DNA of 64,000 nt from Apilactobacillus kunkeei DSM 12361 = ATCC 700308. Lineage in GTDB: Bacteria > Bacillota > Bacilli > Lactobacillales > Lactobacillaceae. Shown here piece by piece: positions 38,488-46,914 of this stretch (the first letter of the stretch is position 1; every line of letters begins with the position of its first letter). The notes under the pieces are model-generated. The model saw only the letters and a list, made by a program, of their open reading frames with translations. It did not search any database and had not been told where the DNA came from. Location of the stretch: the NCBI RefSeq assembly GCF_001281265.1, contig NZ_JXDB01000009.1, positions 62,001 through 126,000 of the forward strand, given 5' to 3'. The translations under genes were made by a program, and so were the position numbers.

Positions 38488-39243
38488 TCACCCCAAAATC
38501 TTAATTGCCATTGCCACACCAAAGCCTAGTGCACAGGCGCTCATAATCGCTTCAATTCCTCTTGATGGACCCGATACCAAGTTACCGGATAACGTATCTC
38601 TTACCGCATTGGTAATTGGTACTCCCGGAACTAGTGGCATCAAGCCCCCGATGATTAAATCATCGGCACTCTTGGCAATACCGGCTCGAATAATCAGAAT
38701 CGACATAAAGCCGATACAAATAGCCGCAATAAATTCATTTAAGAAACGAATGTCCGTGTAGTGATCGGTCAAACAATAGATGCACCAACCCATCATCCCA
38801 ACGAATCCGGCCGCCCAGAAATCGGTGTAATTACTTCTAAATACCACTTCCAGAGTGGAACTAACCATAAATGCACCAATCATTTGAAGCCAGAATGGGA
38901 ATGGTCTAACATCCTTGTCCATTTTCTTTAAGCGGCGATAGAATTCACCAAGTGAGATTTTCTTATCAGCGAACTGACGAGAGTAATCATTAACCGTTGA
39001 TACCTTCTCCAAATCAAACGTTCTTTTATCAATTGCTGTGACCTGTGAACCCATGTCAGGAGTTGCCGACATGATAATCCCGGTCAAAGTAACGTACGCC
39101 CTGGCCTCGGTGGCCCCGGCATTTCTTGAAATTCGATCAATGGTATCGGTAACTCTGACCATTTCAGATCCATTTTCAATCATAATCTTTCCAGCAAGTA
39201 GACAGGTCTCAACGACTAACTTACTTCTTTGTCTTTCGTTCAA
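38488..39243 (-). CDS. Threonine/serine exporter, large subunit (ThrE/DUF1212)
   Basis: The larger half of a split ThrE exporter. Starting at TTG (39243), six bases after GGAGGTG, gives 251 residues beginning (M)NERQRSKLVVETCLLAGKIM. It has the ThrE cytoplasmic domain with ENGSEMVRVTDTIDRI and the repeat-like membrane motif GGLMPLVPGVPITNAVRDTL, matching the PALVPLVPGG of the small subunit. Transcribed with it, next to a DtxR-type regulator gene upstream. Confidence 0.88.
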   Translation of the reverse strand: MNERQRSKLVVETCLLAGKIMIENGSEMVRVTDTIDRISRNAGATEARAYVTLTGIIMSATPDMGSQVTAIDKRTFDLEKVSTVNDYSRQFADKKISLGEFYRRLKKMDKDVRPFPFWLQMIGAFMVSSTLEVVFRSNYTDFWAAGFVGMMGWCIYCLTDHYTDIRFLNEFIAAICIGFMSILIIRAGIAKSADDLIIGGLMPLVPGVPITNAVRDTLSGNLVSGPSRGIEAIMSACALGFGVAMAIKILG

Positions 39244-39337
39244 CCATCTCACCTCCGTGTCATCTAATGTTTTTCTAATTATAACATTGATTATGATGAT
39301 AATAAAAAAGACTGAATTTTTCAATTCAGTCTTTTAA

Positions 39338-40006
39338 TTAATCAGCATTTCTTATAAATACGTAGTGAGAAGCCTTGTAGCTAATATCACTTTCTTGATT
39401 ATCAGTTAGATTTTGGACTGTTACAGGTCCTTCGAACGGTGAATGCTTAATTACCTTAAGCTTGTCGCCAATATCTAATTGAATGTCGCCTAAGTAAGTT
39501 AGTAGGTCATGATTATCGATGAAACGATCAACTACTACTGTTTCGCCGTCATCGGCATCGTTTAATAGGCGATGGCTATCTTCTTTATAGTGTCCTGACA
39601 TGTTTGGAATAACTCCTCCATGTGGACAGTGAGATGGGTTCCCCAATTTTTTGTACATTGCTTCTAGCAATCTACCACTGGTAGAATGTTCCAACACTTC
39701 AGCTTCTTTATCAACATCTGGAAGTGGATATCCTAGTTCGTTTACTAAAAAACTTTCCCAAATACGGTGTTTTCTAACTAGGACTTCAGCTAACTTGATT
39801 CCGTCGTCAGTTAAGGACACTCCAGAGTATGGTTCGTGTTCAACTAATCCTTCATCTAATAGCTTGTTAACCATTTCAGTAACTGATCCTGGTGCAATGT
39901 CCAAACTAATGGCAATCCTCTTGTTGGATACCTTTTCTTTGGTTCCACCTAGCTCAAAAATAATTTTTAAATAGTCCTCTTTTTTTGGGGTCATTTTTAT
40001 ATCCAT
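39338..40006 (-). CDS. DtxR-family metal-dependent transcriptional regulator (MntR-like)
   Basis: Metal-sensing repressor that binds DNA when loaded with Mn2+ or Fe2+. The protein (about 222 residues) has an N-terminal winged helix with MTPKKEDYLKIIFELGG and SLDIAPGSVTEMVNKL, the dimerisation/metal domain with HRIWESFLVNELG, EVLEH and NPSHCPHGG (the Cys and His are typical ligands), and a C-terminal SH3/FeoA-like domain. Start uncertain: ATG at 40006 is only two bases after AGGAG, while ATG at 39994 gives the usual MTPKKE start. Downstream is the ThrE pair; the divergent neighbour is an unknown small gene. Confidence 0.9.
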   Translation of the reverse strand: MDIKMTPKKEDYLKIIFELGGTKEKVSNKRIAISLDIAPGSVTEMVNKLLDEGLVEHEPYSGVSLTDDGIKLAEVLVRKHRIWESFLVNELGYPLPDVDKEAEVLEHSTSGRLLEAMYKKLGNPSHCPHGGVIPNMSGHYKEDSHRLLNDADDGETVVVDRFIDNHDLLTYLGDIQLDIGDKLKVIKHSPFEGPVTVQNLTDNQESDISYKASHYVFIRNAD

Positions 40007-40106
40007 GTCTCCTAAATTCAAATCTACTAAAGAGTATCTTACAACTTTATATATTATTTTACCATTTTTATTTCTATTTTTCGGGGAAAATTATATAATT
40101 AGGGCG

Positions 40107-40127
40107 AGATATTAAATATTAATATCT
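40107..40127. repeat. Perfect 9-bp palindrome upstream of a small unknown gene
   Basis: AGATATTAA, three bases, then TTAATATCT form a perfect inverted repeat. It lies directly downstream of a perfect -10 TATAAT (40094-40099) and 25 bases before the 40152 start, an operator-like position; in RNA it would form a weak AU-rich hairpin. Confidence 0.55.
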
Positions 40128-40151
40128 ACGATACGAAAGTGAGGCGTTTTT

Positions 40152-40496
40152 ATGGGAGAAAAGTTATTCCATTTCGATGAGCTTAGCGAACAAGCCAAAG
40201 TTACTAGTATCAAGTCATTCAGCGGATTTTATGTTCGCTGTTACAGAAGCCAAAACATGGAGATTTTAAGTCAGGTTCCTGACCAATCGATGTTATGGCA
40301 AATCAATCAGGAGGTCTACCGCAACAAGTTCGAATCAGTAGAACATGCTGCCAAGGACACCATCATTTATTGTAGTCATAGCTATGCCAAGTTATTGGGA
40401 GAATTGGATATGCAATACTTCGCCAATGGTAGTAGCGAAATCACTTGGGATGAGTGGTATGACAAACAATTTGTTGCTGCTCCTCACGGGGTATAA
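40152..40496 (+). CDS. Uncharacterised 114-residue protein
   Basis: I do not recognise this family. The soluble protein has no signal peptide or membrane segment, is rich in aromatic residues and ends in a negatively charged region with WDEWYDKQFVAAPHGV. A -10 TATAAT and a perfect palindrome precede it, and GTGAGGCG gives a weak ribosome binding site six bases before ATG. It stands alone, divergent from the DtxR-family regulator and followed by a terminator. Coding is supported by its start signals, length and terminator rather than by homology. Confidence 0.68.
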   Translation: MGEKLFHFDELSEQAKVTSIKSFSGFYVRCYRSQNMEILSQVPDQSMLWQINQEVYRNKFESVEHAAKDTIIYCSHSYAKLLGELDMQYFANGSSEITWDEWYDKQFVAAPHGV

Positions 40497-40502
40497 TTTA
40501 AA

Positions 40503-40557
40503 AGGACGTTTTTCAAAACAAAAAAGACTCTTTTCGTTTTGAAAAGCGCCTTTTTTA
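40503..40557. terminator. Bidirectional terminator
   Basis: A long imperfect stem (GGACGTTTTTCAAAAC with GTTTTGAAAAGCGCC) with T-run on the plus side; the complementary arrangement also serves the minus-strand CDF gene. Confidence 0.75.
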
Positions 40558-40566
40558 TTTTATCCA

Positions 40567-41481
40567 TTAATCAATATCGTTTCTGGAATCGAGATATAAA
40601 TCCTCTTTCTTCCCGCGTTCCACTTCGGCTTGAAGTGTGACGTGTTCGATGCCGTACTTATCATGTAAAAGTTTGGCAACAGGATCATAAATCTTTTCAG
40701 CCTCAGAAATTAGCATGTCTCGCATGTTAATGTGGGCTGAGAATACGATACTGTTTTCATCTACCGACCAGATGTGGACGTGGTGAACTCCGGTAATTCC
40801 TTCAATGTTCATCATGTCCTTTTGAATTGCATAGCAATCCACCATTGGCGAGCCCTGCATCAAAATCTTAACGGTCTTTTTGATGATTGGGTATGCTTCA
40901 GCTGAAATGTATAGTGCCACAATGATTGTGATGATTGGATCCACTAGCACCCAATCGAATAACTTAATTAAAATCCCACCTAGGATAACACCAAGTGAAG
41001 CTAAAGTATCACTCAATAGATGTAGGTATGTAGCTCGAATGTTTAGGTTATGCTTTGAACCACGACTTAGTAGTAGTGTGGATACCAAATTAGCAACTGT
41101 CGAAACCACAGCAACAATTAGCATTAAGTTCCCGTTAATCTGTTCTGGTTTGAATAGTTTTTGCACCCCTTCAACGATTAGGACAACGGAGATAATCACT
41201 AGAAATAGTGAATTTAGAAACGCTGAGATAATCTGAGCTCGCTTGTAACCAAAGGTATTCAATTGATTTTGGGGTCTTTGACTAATTCGGTGTGCATAAT
41301 AACTACCTACTACTGATGCAGAATCCGCGAAATTATGAAAAGCATCTGATAATAGTGACAAACTTCCTGAAAAAACTCCCCCTAAAAACTCAATTAAAGT
41401 AATTAATGAGTTTAAGATTGTCACCGTGAAGAAACGACGTTGCGACATGGCGTTAACATCGTTATGTTCATGTTCGTGCAT
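40567..41481 (-). CDS. czcD: Cation diffusion facilitator (CzcD-like zinc/cadmium exporter)
   Basis: Proton-antiporting exporter of Zn2+ and related metals. The ATG at 41481, after GAGGAGG, gives 304 residues with an N-terminal histidine-rich stretch (HEHEHND), six membrane segments, the metal-site motifs SDAFHNFADS (TM2) and HLLSDTLASLG (TM5), and a C-terminal cytoplasmic domain with GVHHVHIWSVDENSIVFSAHIN. The H-x3-D pairs in TM2 and TM5 indicate zinc specificity. It stands alone and follows a terminator; metal-responsive control is likely but no clear operator is visible. Confidence 0.9.
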   Translation of the reverse strand: MHEHEHNDVNAMSQRRFFTVTILNSLITLIEFLGGVFSGSLSLLSDAFHNFADSASVVGSYYAHRISQRPQNQLNTFGYKRAQIISAFLNSLFLVIISVVLIVEGVQKLFKPEQINGNLMLIVAVVSTVANLVSTLLLSRGSKHNLNIRATYLHLLSDTLASLGVILGGILIKLFDWVLVDPIITIIVALYISAEAYPIIKKTVKILMQGSPMVDCYAIQKDMMNIEGITGVHHVHIWSVDENSIVFSAHINMRDMLISEAEKIYDPVAKLLHDKYGIEHVTLQAEVERGKKEDLYLDSRNDID

Positions 41482-41529
41482 GATGCCACCTCCTCTGTTC
41501 AATTTCATTATACCTTTTGTCAGAATACA

Positions 41530-41558
41530 AAAAAAGCTGATTTAAAAAAATCAGCTTA
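41530..41558 (-). terminator. Terminator after the 41556 GNAT gene
   Basis: Perfect 10-bp stem (AAGCTGATTT/AAATCAGCTT, 41534-41543 with 41548-41557) followed by seven U on the minus strand; overlaps the acetyltransferase stop codon. Confidence 0.85.
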
Positions 41559-42098
41559 GGCAATTAACATTGGTTGTTTAATTACTCTTTCGTATGCGTA
41601 GTTCATTACGACGTTTGATGGGTCTGTTGCAGAGATTGGAACTACTCTGCCAGTTTCTACAAAACCAGCTTTCTTGATGACATGTTGCATGCCCAAGTTA
41701 AGTGGGTTTGTGTCAATACGAACACTTTGAACGTTGTCCATTTTTTCCACTGCATTGAAGATTCCTTCAAATAACTTTTGAGCTAATCCTCTACCGTGGT
41801 GTCTGTTGGAAACTGCAACGCGGTGAATTGATAGGTAAGGGCCGTCAGTCAACCATTGACCATCAAGATTTTCGTAACTAGTGTCTAGTCCGTCAATCAC
41901 GGCAGCTGTGCCTAAGATTTCACCATCTTCTTCAAGTACAACAGTCCATCCGTTTACGATGTCATTCATTAATGATTCTGCATTTGGGTAGCCTGTTTGC
42001 CATTGGTTCACACCCTGTTTGGCAAGCAATTCCTTCCCTTCGAAAATAATTTGTTCAATTGCGTTAAAATCTTCGATTTGTGCTCTTCTCATTAACAT
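41556..42098 (-). CDS. GNAT-family N-acetyltransferase
   Basis: A 180-residue acetyl-CoA-dependent acetyltransferase of unknown substrate. The core has LSIHRVAVSNRHHGRGLAQKLF (about residues 89-110), with the R-x-x-G-x-A CoA pyrophosphate-binding loop, and DTNPLNLGMQHVIKKAGF. Start at ATG after GGGGGG; a second ATG two codons later is possible. Single gene with its own terminator. Confidence 0.84.
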   Translation of the reverse strand: MLMRRAQIEDFNAIEQIIFEGKELLAKQGVNQWQTGYPNAESLMNDIVNGWTVVLEEDGEILGTAAVIDGLDTSYENLDGQWLTDGPYLSIHRVAVSNRHHGRGLAQKLFEGIFNAVEKMDNVQSVRIDTNPLNLGMQHVIKKAGFVETGRVVPISATDPSNVVMNYAYERVIKQPMLIA

Positions 42099-42195
42099 GA
42101 TCTAAGCCCCCCTTTTTGTGTTTGATTTAAATATTTAGCATCTTAGCGACTAGAAAATATTACCACCATTTTTCCAAAAAGCAAAGACTTTTTTA

Positions 42196-42235
42196 CAAAA
42201 AAATGGACTTTTATGAAAACTCTCATAAAGCCCAT
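42196..42235 (-). terminator. Terminator after the 42274 gene
   Basis: Minus-strand stem ATGGGCTTTATGA/TCATAAAAGTCCAT (42203-42216 with 42223-42235) followed by seven U. It ends the rluD-DUF1003-42274 operon. The rest of the 42099-42273 gap shows nothing else clear. Confidence 0.85.
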
Positions 42236-42273
42236 CATGACGCACGTTTGGAACATGTTAAAAATCAGTAATT

Positions 42274-42672
42274 TTAGTCCTCAATCATTCGCCAATTTCC
42301 TTCAGCTGCTTTGGAAATTTGGTTTAAGAAATGAAGAACTGAGGCTGCTCTTTTTTCATCATGTTCGTTTAAAATATTAAGTCCCTTTCCAGAAACCATT
42401 GGTTCTCCTAATGAGAAGTTACCATCTTGTAGACTACCTTCTGAGAAAGCAACGACTGTTTCACCACTTTCGATTTCCGTGATGATGAAGAACATTGAGA
42501 AGTCATCGTCTTCCTTCATGTATGCTGGCATTGCCCAGATGTTGTCGGCAATTTCTTGCATTTCTTGATCCATGAATTTGTAGTACTTGTGGTTGTCTTG
42601 TGTAACTGGTGTTTCAAGTACAAACATCATCTTATTGAAAACGTCTGCACCTAATTGAATGTTATCTTCCAT
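42274..42672 (-). CDS. Uncharacterised 132-residue cytoplasmic protein
   Basis: I do not recognise the family. The protein is acidic and soluble, with MFFIITEIESGETVVAFSEGS in a predicted beta-rich middle and no membrane or signal segment. Its ATG shares a base with the stop of the DUF1003 gene (TAATG), so it is translated in a coupled way and is probably a real gene of that operon. Function unknown. Confidence 0.75.
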   Translation of the reverse strand: MEDNIQLGADVFNKMMFVLETPVTQDNHKYYKFMDQEMQEIADNIWAMPAYMKEDDDFSMFFIITEIESGETVVAFSEGSLQDGNFSLGEPMVSGKGLNILNEHDEKRAASVLHFLNQISKAAEGNWRMIED

Positions 42673-43433
42673 TATTGATTCTCCTGTTGTTTTAGTTTTT
42701 CTTTTAATTTAGTGTTTTCATCACGCAACTTAGCTAACTCACTTCTGACTTCACCTAAGATTTGTAGTTGTAATTTTTCAACTTCCAAATCATGAGGTAA
42801 TTGATTTTGGGTTAAGTGGTCTAGCTTAGCGTGAATAATTCTTAGTTCATGTTCAGACTTTAAGTTAACATGAAAATCATTTTCTGAGTGCAAACGGTCA
42901 CGTTCAGCGGCACGGTTTTGACTCATCATGATGATGGGTGCTTGAATTGCTGAGAAACAACTCAAGAATAGATTTAATAGAATGTACGGATAAGGATCAA
43001 AGTGGACACCGAATAGTGCCAAACCATTAATGACCATCCAAATAATCAAGATGACGATAAAGATGAAGATAAAGGTCCAACTACCACCGAATCTAGCGAC
43101 GGCATCGGAAATCTTTTGTCCAAATGTTAGGCTTTGTTGCAGTGCTTCGTTGACGTCTCTGATTTCATAGTTATCGCTTTGTAGTGCCTTGGTTAACTTA
43201 CGGTTAATCTTTTGACTTTGTTTCAAGTCAGCATTGATTAATGAGTCCACCCTGGACATTCGATACTTCAATAGATGGTGAGAACAGATAAAACTGGTGA
43301 CCTTAGCTCCTGGATAATCGGCCTTGACCGCATTAGAAATCGGTTGGGCCAAGTCTCCTAAGTAGAAACCTTCATCAGAATATAGTTGTGCATCATCGAC
43401 AATGCAATGTACTAATTTGGCTTTTTCAGTCAT
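42672..43433 (-). CDS. DUF1003-family membrane protein with coiled-coil tail
   Basis: A 253-residue protein with two membrane segments (about residues 116-136 and 147-165) separated by GLALFGVHFDPYPY and preceded by the GQKISDAVARFGGSWTFI motif typical of DUF1003. The N-terminal 100 residues are soluble; the C-terminal 60 form a charged coiled coil (RSELAKLRDENTKLKEKL). Function unknown. It overlaps the pseudouridine synthase gene by eight bases and the 42274 gene by one, so the three form a tightly coupled operon. Confidence 0.85.
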   Translation of the reverse strand: MTEKAKLVHCIVDDAQLYSDEGFYLGDLAQPISNAVKADYPGAKVTSFICSHHLLKYRMSRVDSLINADLKQSQKINRKLTKALQSDNYEIRDVNEALQQSLTFGQKISDAVARFGGSWTFIFIFIVILIIWMVINGLALFGVHFDPYPYILLNLFLSCFSAIQAPIIMMSQNRAAERDRLHSENDFHVNLKSEHELRIIHAKLDHLTQNQLPHDLEVEKLQLQILGEVRSELAKLRDENTKLKEKLKQQENQ

Positions 43434-44316
43434 TATAATCCTCCTTCACCACAGACTTCATATCCGCTGGTAATTCAACTTCAAAAGTGCGAACTTGATT
43501 TGCTAGCTCATCATTAAACTGTATGTAGTAAGCATGAAGCGCTTGGCGCTCAATTCCTCTATCAAGTGGGCCTTGATATAATTCATCCCCCAATAGTGGA
43601 TGACCTAGTGATGTCATGTGAACTCTGATTTGATGGGTCCTACCAGTGTGGAGTTTCAAACGCACTAGTGTGGCATCATCAAACTCGCTAACATTCCAGT
43701 ATTCGGTCTTGGCTTTTTGACCATCTTCGGTGACCTCTCTTCTGAAATTGTCACCGACACGGCCGATTGGTTTATCAATCATCCCATGATCATTTAGACC
43801 GATACCGTCCACAACAGCGTAGTACATCTTATCAATCTTGTGTTGCGCGACCTGTTGATTAGCTAGACTATTGGCTAAACGGTTCTTGGCGACCAAGACA
43901 ATGCCAGATGTGAAACGATCCAATCGCGTAATTAGATGGGGCCTCAAATCAGTACTACCCTGTTTTTTCAAATAGCCTTTAATGCGGTTGACCAACGTAT
44001 CGACACGGTTAGATGGTCCTGGCACACTGGTTAAGCCAGCTGGTTTGTTCACCACCAACCAATTATCATCTTCATAGATGACATCGATGGGCTCATCACT
44101 GAATGCAACCTCATCGTCACTTGTTTCCGGTGGAAAGATTACCGTCACTTCGTCGCCCACAGCAAGCTTATAATCCAAACCAACTACGTTACCATTCACT
44201 AGAATTGTCCCAGTTGATTTAACATCATTATACATCCGATGCGAGACGCCATGGGCACCTAAAAACTTCTTGATACCAGCATTTTGTTCATCTTGATTTT
44301 GCCATGTGAATTGCAC
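43426..44316 (-). CDS. RluA-family 23S rRNA pseudouridine synthase (RluD-like)
   Basis: Converts specific uridines in rRNA (or tRNA) to pseudouridine. The 296-residue protein starts at GTG after GGAGG. It shows an N-terminal S4-like RNA-binding part (about residues 12-60), then the catalytic domain with TRLDRFTSGIVLVAK containing the catalytic aspartate (D133); families usually show HRLD, here TRLD. The TGRTHQIRVHM motif near residue 225 completes it. Target site cannot be read. It overlaps the DUF1003 gene by eight bases. Confidence 0.9.
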   Translation of the reverse strand: MQFTWQNQDEQNAGIKKFLGAHGVSHRMYNDVKSTGTILVNGNVVGLDYKLAVGDEVTVIFPPETSDDEVAFSDEPIDVIYEDDNWLVVNKPAGLTSVPGPSNRVDTLVNRIKGYLKKQGSTDLRPHLITRLDRFTSGIVLVAKNRLANSLANQQVAQHKIDKMYYAVVDGIGLNDHGMIDKPIGRVGDNFRREVTEDGQKAKTEYWNVSEFDDATLVRLKLHTGRTHQIRVHMTSLGHPLLGDELYQGPLDRGIERQALHAYYIQFNDELANQVRTFEVELPADMKSVVKEDYND

Positions 44317-44413
44317 AATAATTTCCTCCGAGTTGTATTAATTACCATGTATGTTATATTAACATACTAGAAAAGCAAACTCATATTATTAATGGAAAGA
44401 AGATACATATCAT

Positions 44414-45046
44414 ATGTTAGATTATAGTGAACAAAATAATTGGAAGAATGAATTTGGTAAATGCCAATCACCAATTATGTTATCAACTCATGATAGTCAA
44501 CATCTTGCTGATTATCTGCCAATTCATGCCAATGAGTTCTATCAATTAAATACAGAAATTGATGACCAAACTACCATTCGTTTGACTGGAATGGGCCAAG
44601 CTACCATCTTTAATCGCGACTTCAAATTCAAACAAGTGCATTTTCATGCTCCTGCTGAACATATCGTCGACGGTAAGATAAATCCAATTGAAATTCATCT
44701 AGTTCATGAAAATGAAATTGGCCAAACTGTAGTAGTGGCAATATTTCCTACCTTGGGAAACGCTAACGCAGAGTTACAAGATATTATCAATAACTTTGAA
44801 GAAGGCAATCGCCACAGTGTGTCATTAAAACTAACCAACTGGATTTCCAGTCTTTCTACCGGTTTCCACTATCAAGGATCACTAACCACTCCTCCTTTAA
44901 CAGAGGGTATTGAATGGTTAGTCATTGATAATTCAAATCTGACGGTAAGCCCAAAACAAGTCGACTGGTTCATTGCTCAATTCGGCAAAAACAATCGTGA
45001 TTGCCAACCATTAAATGAAAGAAATGTTCAATATTACAACAAATAA
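44414..45046 (+). CDS. Alpha-class carbonic anhydrase, cytoplasmic
   Basis: Zinc enzyme interconverting CO2 and bicarbonate. The 210-residue protein has the QSPI segment (18-21), zinc-ligand histidines H76 and H78 (VHFHAPAEH) and H95 (EIHLVH), and GSLTTPPLTEGIEWLV with the conserved threonine of the active site. It lacks a signal peptide, whereas most bacterial alpha-class enzymes are periplasmic or secreted, so it should act in the cytoplasm, perhaps supplying bicarbonate for biosynthesis. Start at ATG after AAGAAGATACATATC, a weak site (GAAAGAAG). Alone on the plus strand, ending at a strong terminator. Confidence 0.88.
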   Translation: MLDYSEQNNWKNEFGKCQSPIMLSTHDSQHLADYLPIHANEFYQLNTEIDDQTTIRLTGMGQATIFNRDFKFKQVHFHAPAEHIVDGKINPIEIHLVHENEIGQTVVVAIFPTLGNANAELQDIINNFEEGNRHSVSLKLTNWISSLSTGFHYQGSLTTPPLTEGIEWLVIDNSNLTVSPKQVDWFIAQFGKNNRDCQPLNERNVQYYNK

Positions 45047-45077
45047 AAGAAGCCACTAAAGTGGCTTCTTTTTTTAT
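45047..45077. terminator. Bidirectional terminator after carbonic anhydrase
   Basis: Perfect 11-bp stem (45047-45057 with 45060-45070) flanked by A- and T-runs, between two convergent genes. Confidence 0.87.
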
Positions 45078-45427
45078 ATTTCATCAATTTCTTTTAACAA
45101 TTCTCTAATTTGCTTCTTTTGTTCCGCATTTGGTTTCCCCTCAGACATATTCATGATATCTAGTATTTGTTGACCATCATTGATTACATCTTCAGTCTTA
45201 GAATTCATATTTTTTAGATATGCTGTTGTTAAAATAGTTTGAAGATGTTCCATTGCATCTTCATCTCCATTCATAGAGCTTTTCCCCATTCTATGAATTA
45301 ACATTTTTACATTTCTTAGTTTGCGTTTATTTTCCACGTGTTGATTATAATACGGTAGAAAAAGTGCAACGAATACTGAGGACGCTTCAGCAATCGCAGC
45401 GACCCACTCGGCCATATCACTATGCAT
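45074..45427 (-). CDS. Uncharacterised small membrane-anchored protein
   Basis: The ATG at 45427, seven bases after GGAGG, gives 117 residues. The first 25 residues (AAIAEASSVFVALFLPYY) form one membrane segment; the rest is a charged, helical cytoplasmic region with internal methionines and a C-terminal coiled part (KKQIRELLKEIDEI). No known domain seen. It sits 22 bases downstream of the fumarate-reductase-like gene's position but on the same strand, after that gene's stop at 45450 in the reverse direction, so it lies between two strong terminators. I cannot assign a role. Confidence 0.65.
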   Translation of the reverse strand: MHSDMAEWVAAIAEASSVFVALFLPYYNQHVENKRKLRNVKMLIHRMGKSSMNGDEDAMEHLQTILTTAYLKNMNSKTEDVINDGQQILDIMNMSEGKPNAEQKKQIRELLKEIDEI

Positions 45428-45449
45428 ATACAACCCTCCTTAATTTTTA

Positions 45450-46838
45450 TTATTTTGTTAAATACTTATAAACCTGTTGTCCGGATTGACGACCAAATAC
45501 CACTGTTTCCGCTATTGAATTACCACCAATTCGGTTATTACCGTGCAAACCTCCAGACGTTTCTCCAGCAGCAAATAAACCATTAATCACGTCATTGTTC
45601 TTGTCTAGAACTTGAGTGAAGTGGTTAATTTTAATGCCACCCATTGTGTAGTGAACGGCTGGAGCAATGTGAATGGCCATATAATCTGGATGAATTAATT
45701 GGCGACTCATTCCGGTGGTACGGCCAAGGTCATCCTTACCATCTTCAACAGCCTGGTTCCATTTTGCAATTGTATCTGACAATTTCTTTTCATCAGCACC
45801 AATTTTTCTTGCTAAGTCGATAATAGTATCTCCATGAATTACCATACCCATAGAATCATAAAACTTCACTGCTTGAGCATGATTGACCACTTCTTCATCT
45901 AAAATTAAATAAGCATGCTTAGTGTCTTGTTTGTTAATTGCATCAGTTACCTTCTGTCTAGTGTCCAGTTCATTAACGAAGCGTTCTCCCTTTGTATTTA
46001 CCAAAATGGCACCTTCGCCACGAATAGCTTCACCAATTAAGAAGGCATGATCATTATCTTGTTGAACAGTTGGATGAACTTGAATCTTATCCATATCTAC
46101 CAAAGCTGCCCCAACATTACTGGCTAGTTTTAAACCATCGCCGGTTGCTCCTTCTTGGTTAGTGGTACGGTAATGAGTCAGGTCATCACGGTATTGACCT
46201 ATTAGTTGCTTGTTCGCACCAAAACCACCGGTAGCTAGAATGACCGCACCGGACTTGATTGAATGAACGTTGCCATCGGCATCCTTAACTTCAACACCTG
46301 AGATGTTAGCACCAGATTTATCAATTTTGGTAACATCAACATTGTTGTAAACTTCGATGCCCATCTTTTCGATGATTTGTAGGAAACTAGTTACTAAATA
46401 AGCACCAATCGGAGCTTGTGAACTTGGACGATGAGTACGCTTAGTATTCATCGCACCAGTAATTGTTAAGTCATCTAGTTTGATGTCGTGTTGAGCTAAC
46501 CAATCAACGGTTAACGCAGCATGTTCGGTAAAGTATTTCAATAAATCAACATTATTTTGTTTGCCACCACCAATATATGTATCATTGTAGAAGTCTTGAA
46601 AACTGTCTACCACGTGGTGTTGTAATTGAACGGAAGTTTCAGCAGCATTCATTCCAGAAGAAGCTCTGGTCGAGTTACCACCTAACTTATCCATCTTTTC
46701 TAATACGACAGGTTTTAGACCCAGTTCTGCAGCTTGAATTGCACTAATTAATCCTGTGGCACCAGAACCAACGATTGCTACATCATATTGTTTCTTTAGT
46801 TCTTTGATGTCATTTGGATGAAAAATATATTTAGCCAT
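45450..46838 (-). CDS. FAD-dependent fumarate reductase-like flavoprotein
   Basis: Cytoplasmic flavoprotein of the fumarate reductase/succinate dehydrogenase flavoprotein family, probably reducing fumarate or another enoate to re-oxidise cofactors. The ATG at 46838 after GGAGG gives 462 residues. It has the FAD-binding DVAIVGSGATGLISAIQAAE (18-37), LEKMDKLGGNSTRASSG, the ATGGFGAN loop, and HYTMGGIKIN plus GNNRIGGNSIAETVVFGR in the substrate/FAD region, including the proton-donor arginine. No heme or FMN domain, so electrons must come from another source. Possibly the methacrylate/urocanate reductase branch. It follows adhP, with a terminator between. Confidence 0.87.
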   Translation of the reverse strand: MAKYIFHPNDIKELKKQYDVAIVGSGATGLISAIQAAELGLKPVVLEKMDKLGGNSTRASSGMNAAETSVQLQHHVVDSFQDFYNDTYIGGGKQNNVDLLKYFTEHAALTVDWLAQHDIKLDDLTITGAMNTKRTHRPSSQAPIGAYLVTSFLQIIEKMGIEVYNNVDVTKIDKSGANISGVEVKDADGNVHSIKSGAVILATGGFGANKQLIGQYRDDLTHYRTTNQEGATGDGLKLASNVGAALVDMDKIQVHPTVQQDNDHAFLIGEAIRGEGAILVNTKGERFVNELDTRQKVTDAINKQDTKHAYLILDEEVVNHAQAVKFYDSMGMVIHGDTIIDLARKIGADEKKLSDTIAKWNQAVEDGKDDLGRTTGMSRQLIHPDYMAIHIAPAVHYTMGGIKINHFTQVLDKNNDVINGLFAAGETSGGLHGNNRIGGNSIAETVVFGRQSGQQVYKYLTK

Positions 46839-46869
46839 AACCAAACCTCCTAATGTCATTATTTTAGTA

Positions 46870-46901
46870 CAAAAAAAGCATTGTCCAAAAGACAATGCTT
46901 T
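46870..46901 (-). terminator. Terminator after adhP
   Basis: Perfect 11-bp stem (46875-46885 with 46891-46901) followed by seven U on the minus strand, between adhP and the flavoprotein gene. Confidence 0.87.
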
Positions 46902-46914
46902 AATTAGTTAAAAA

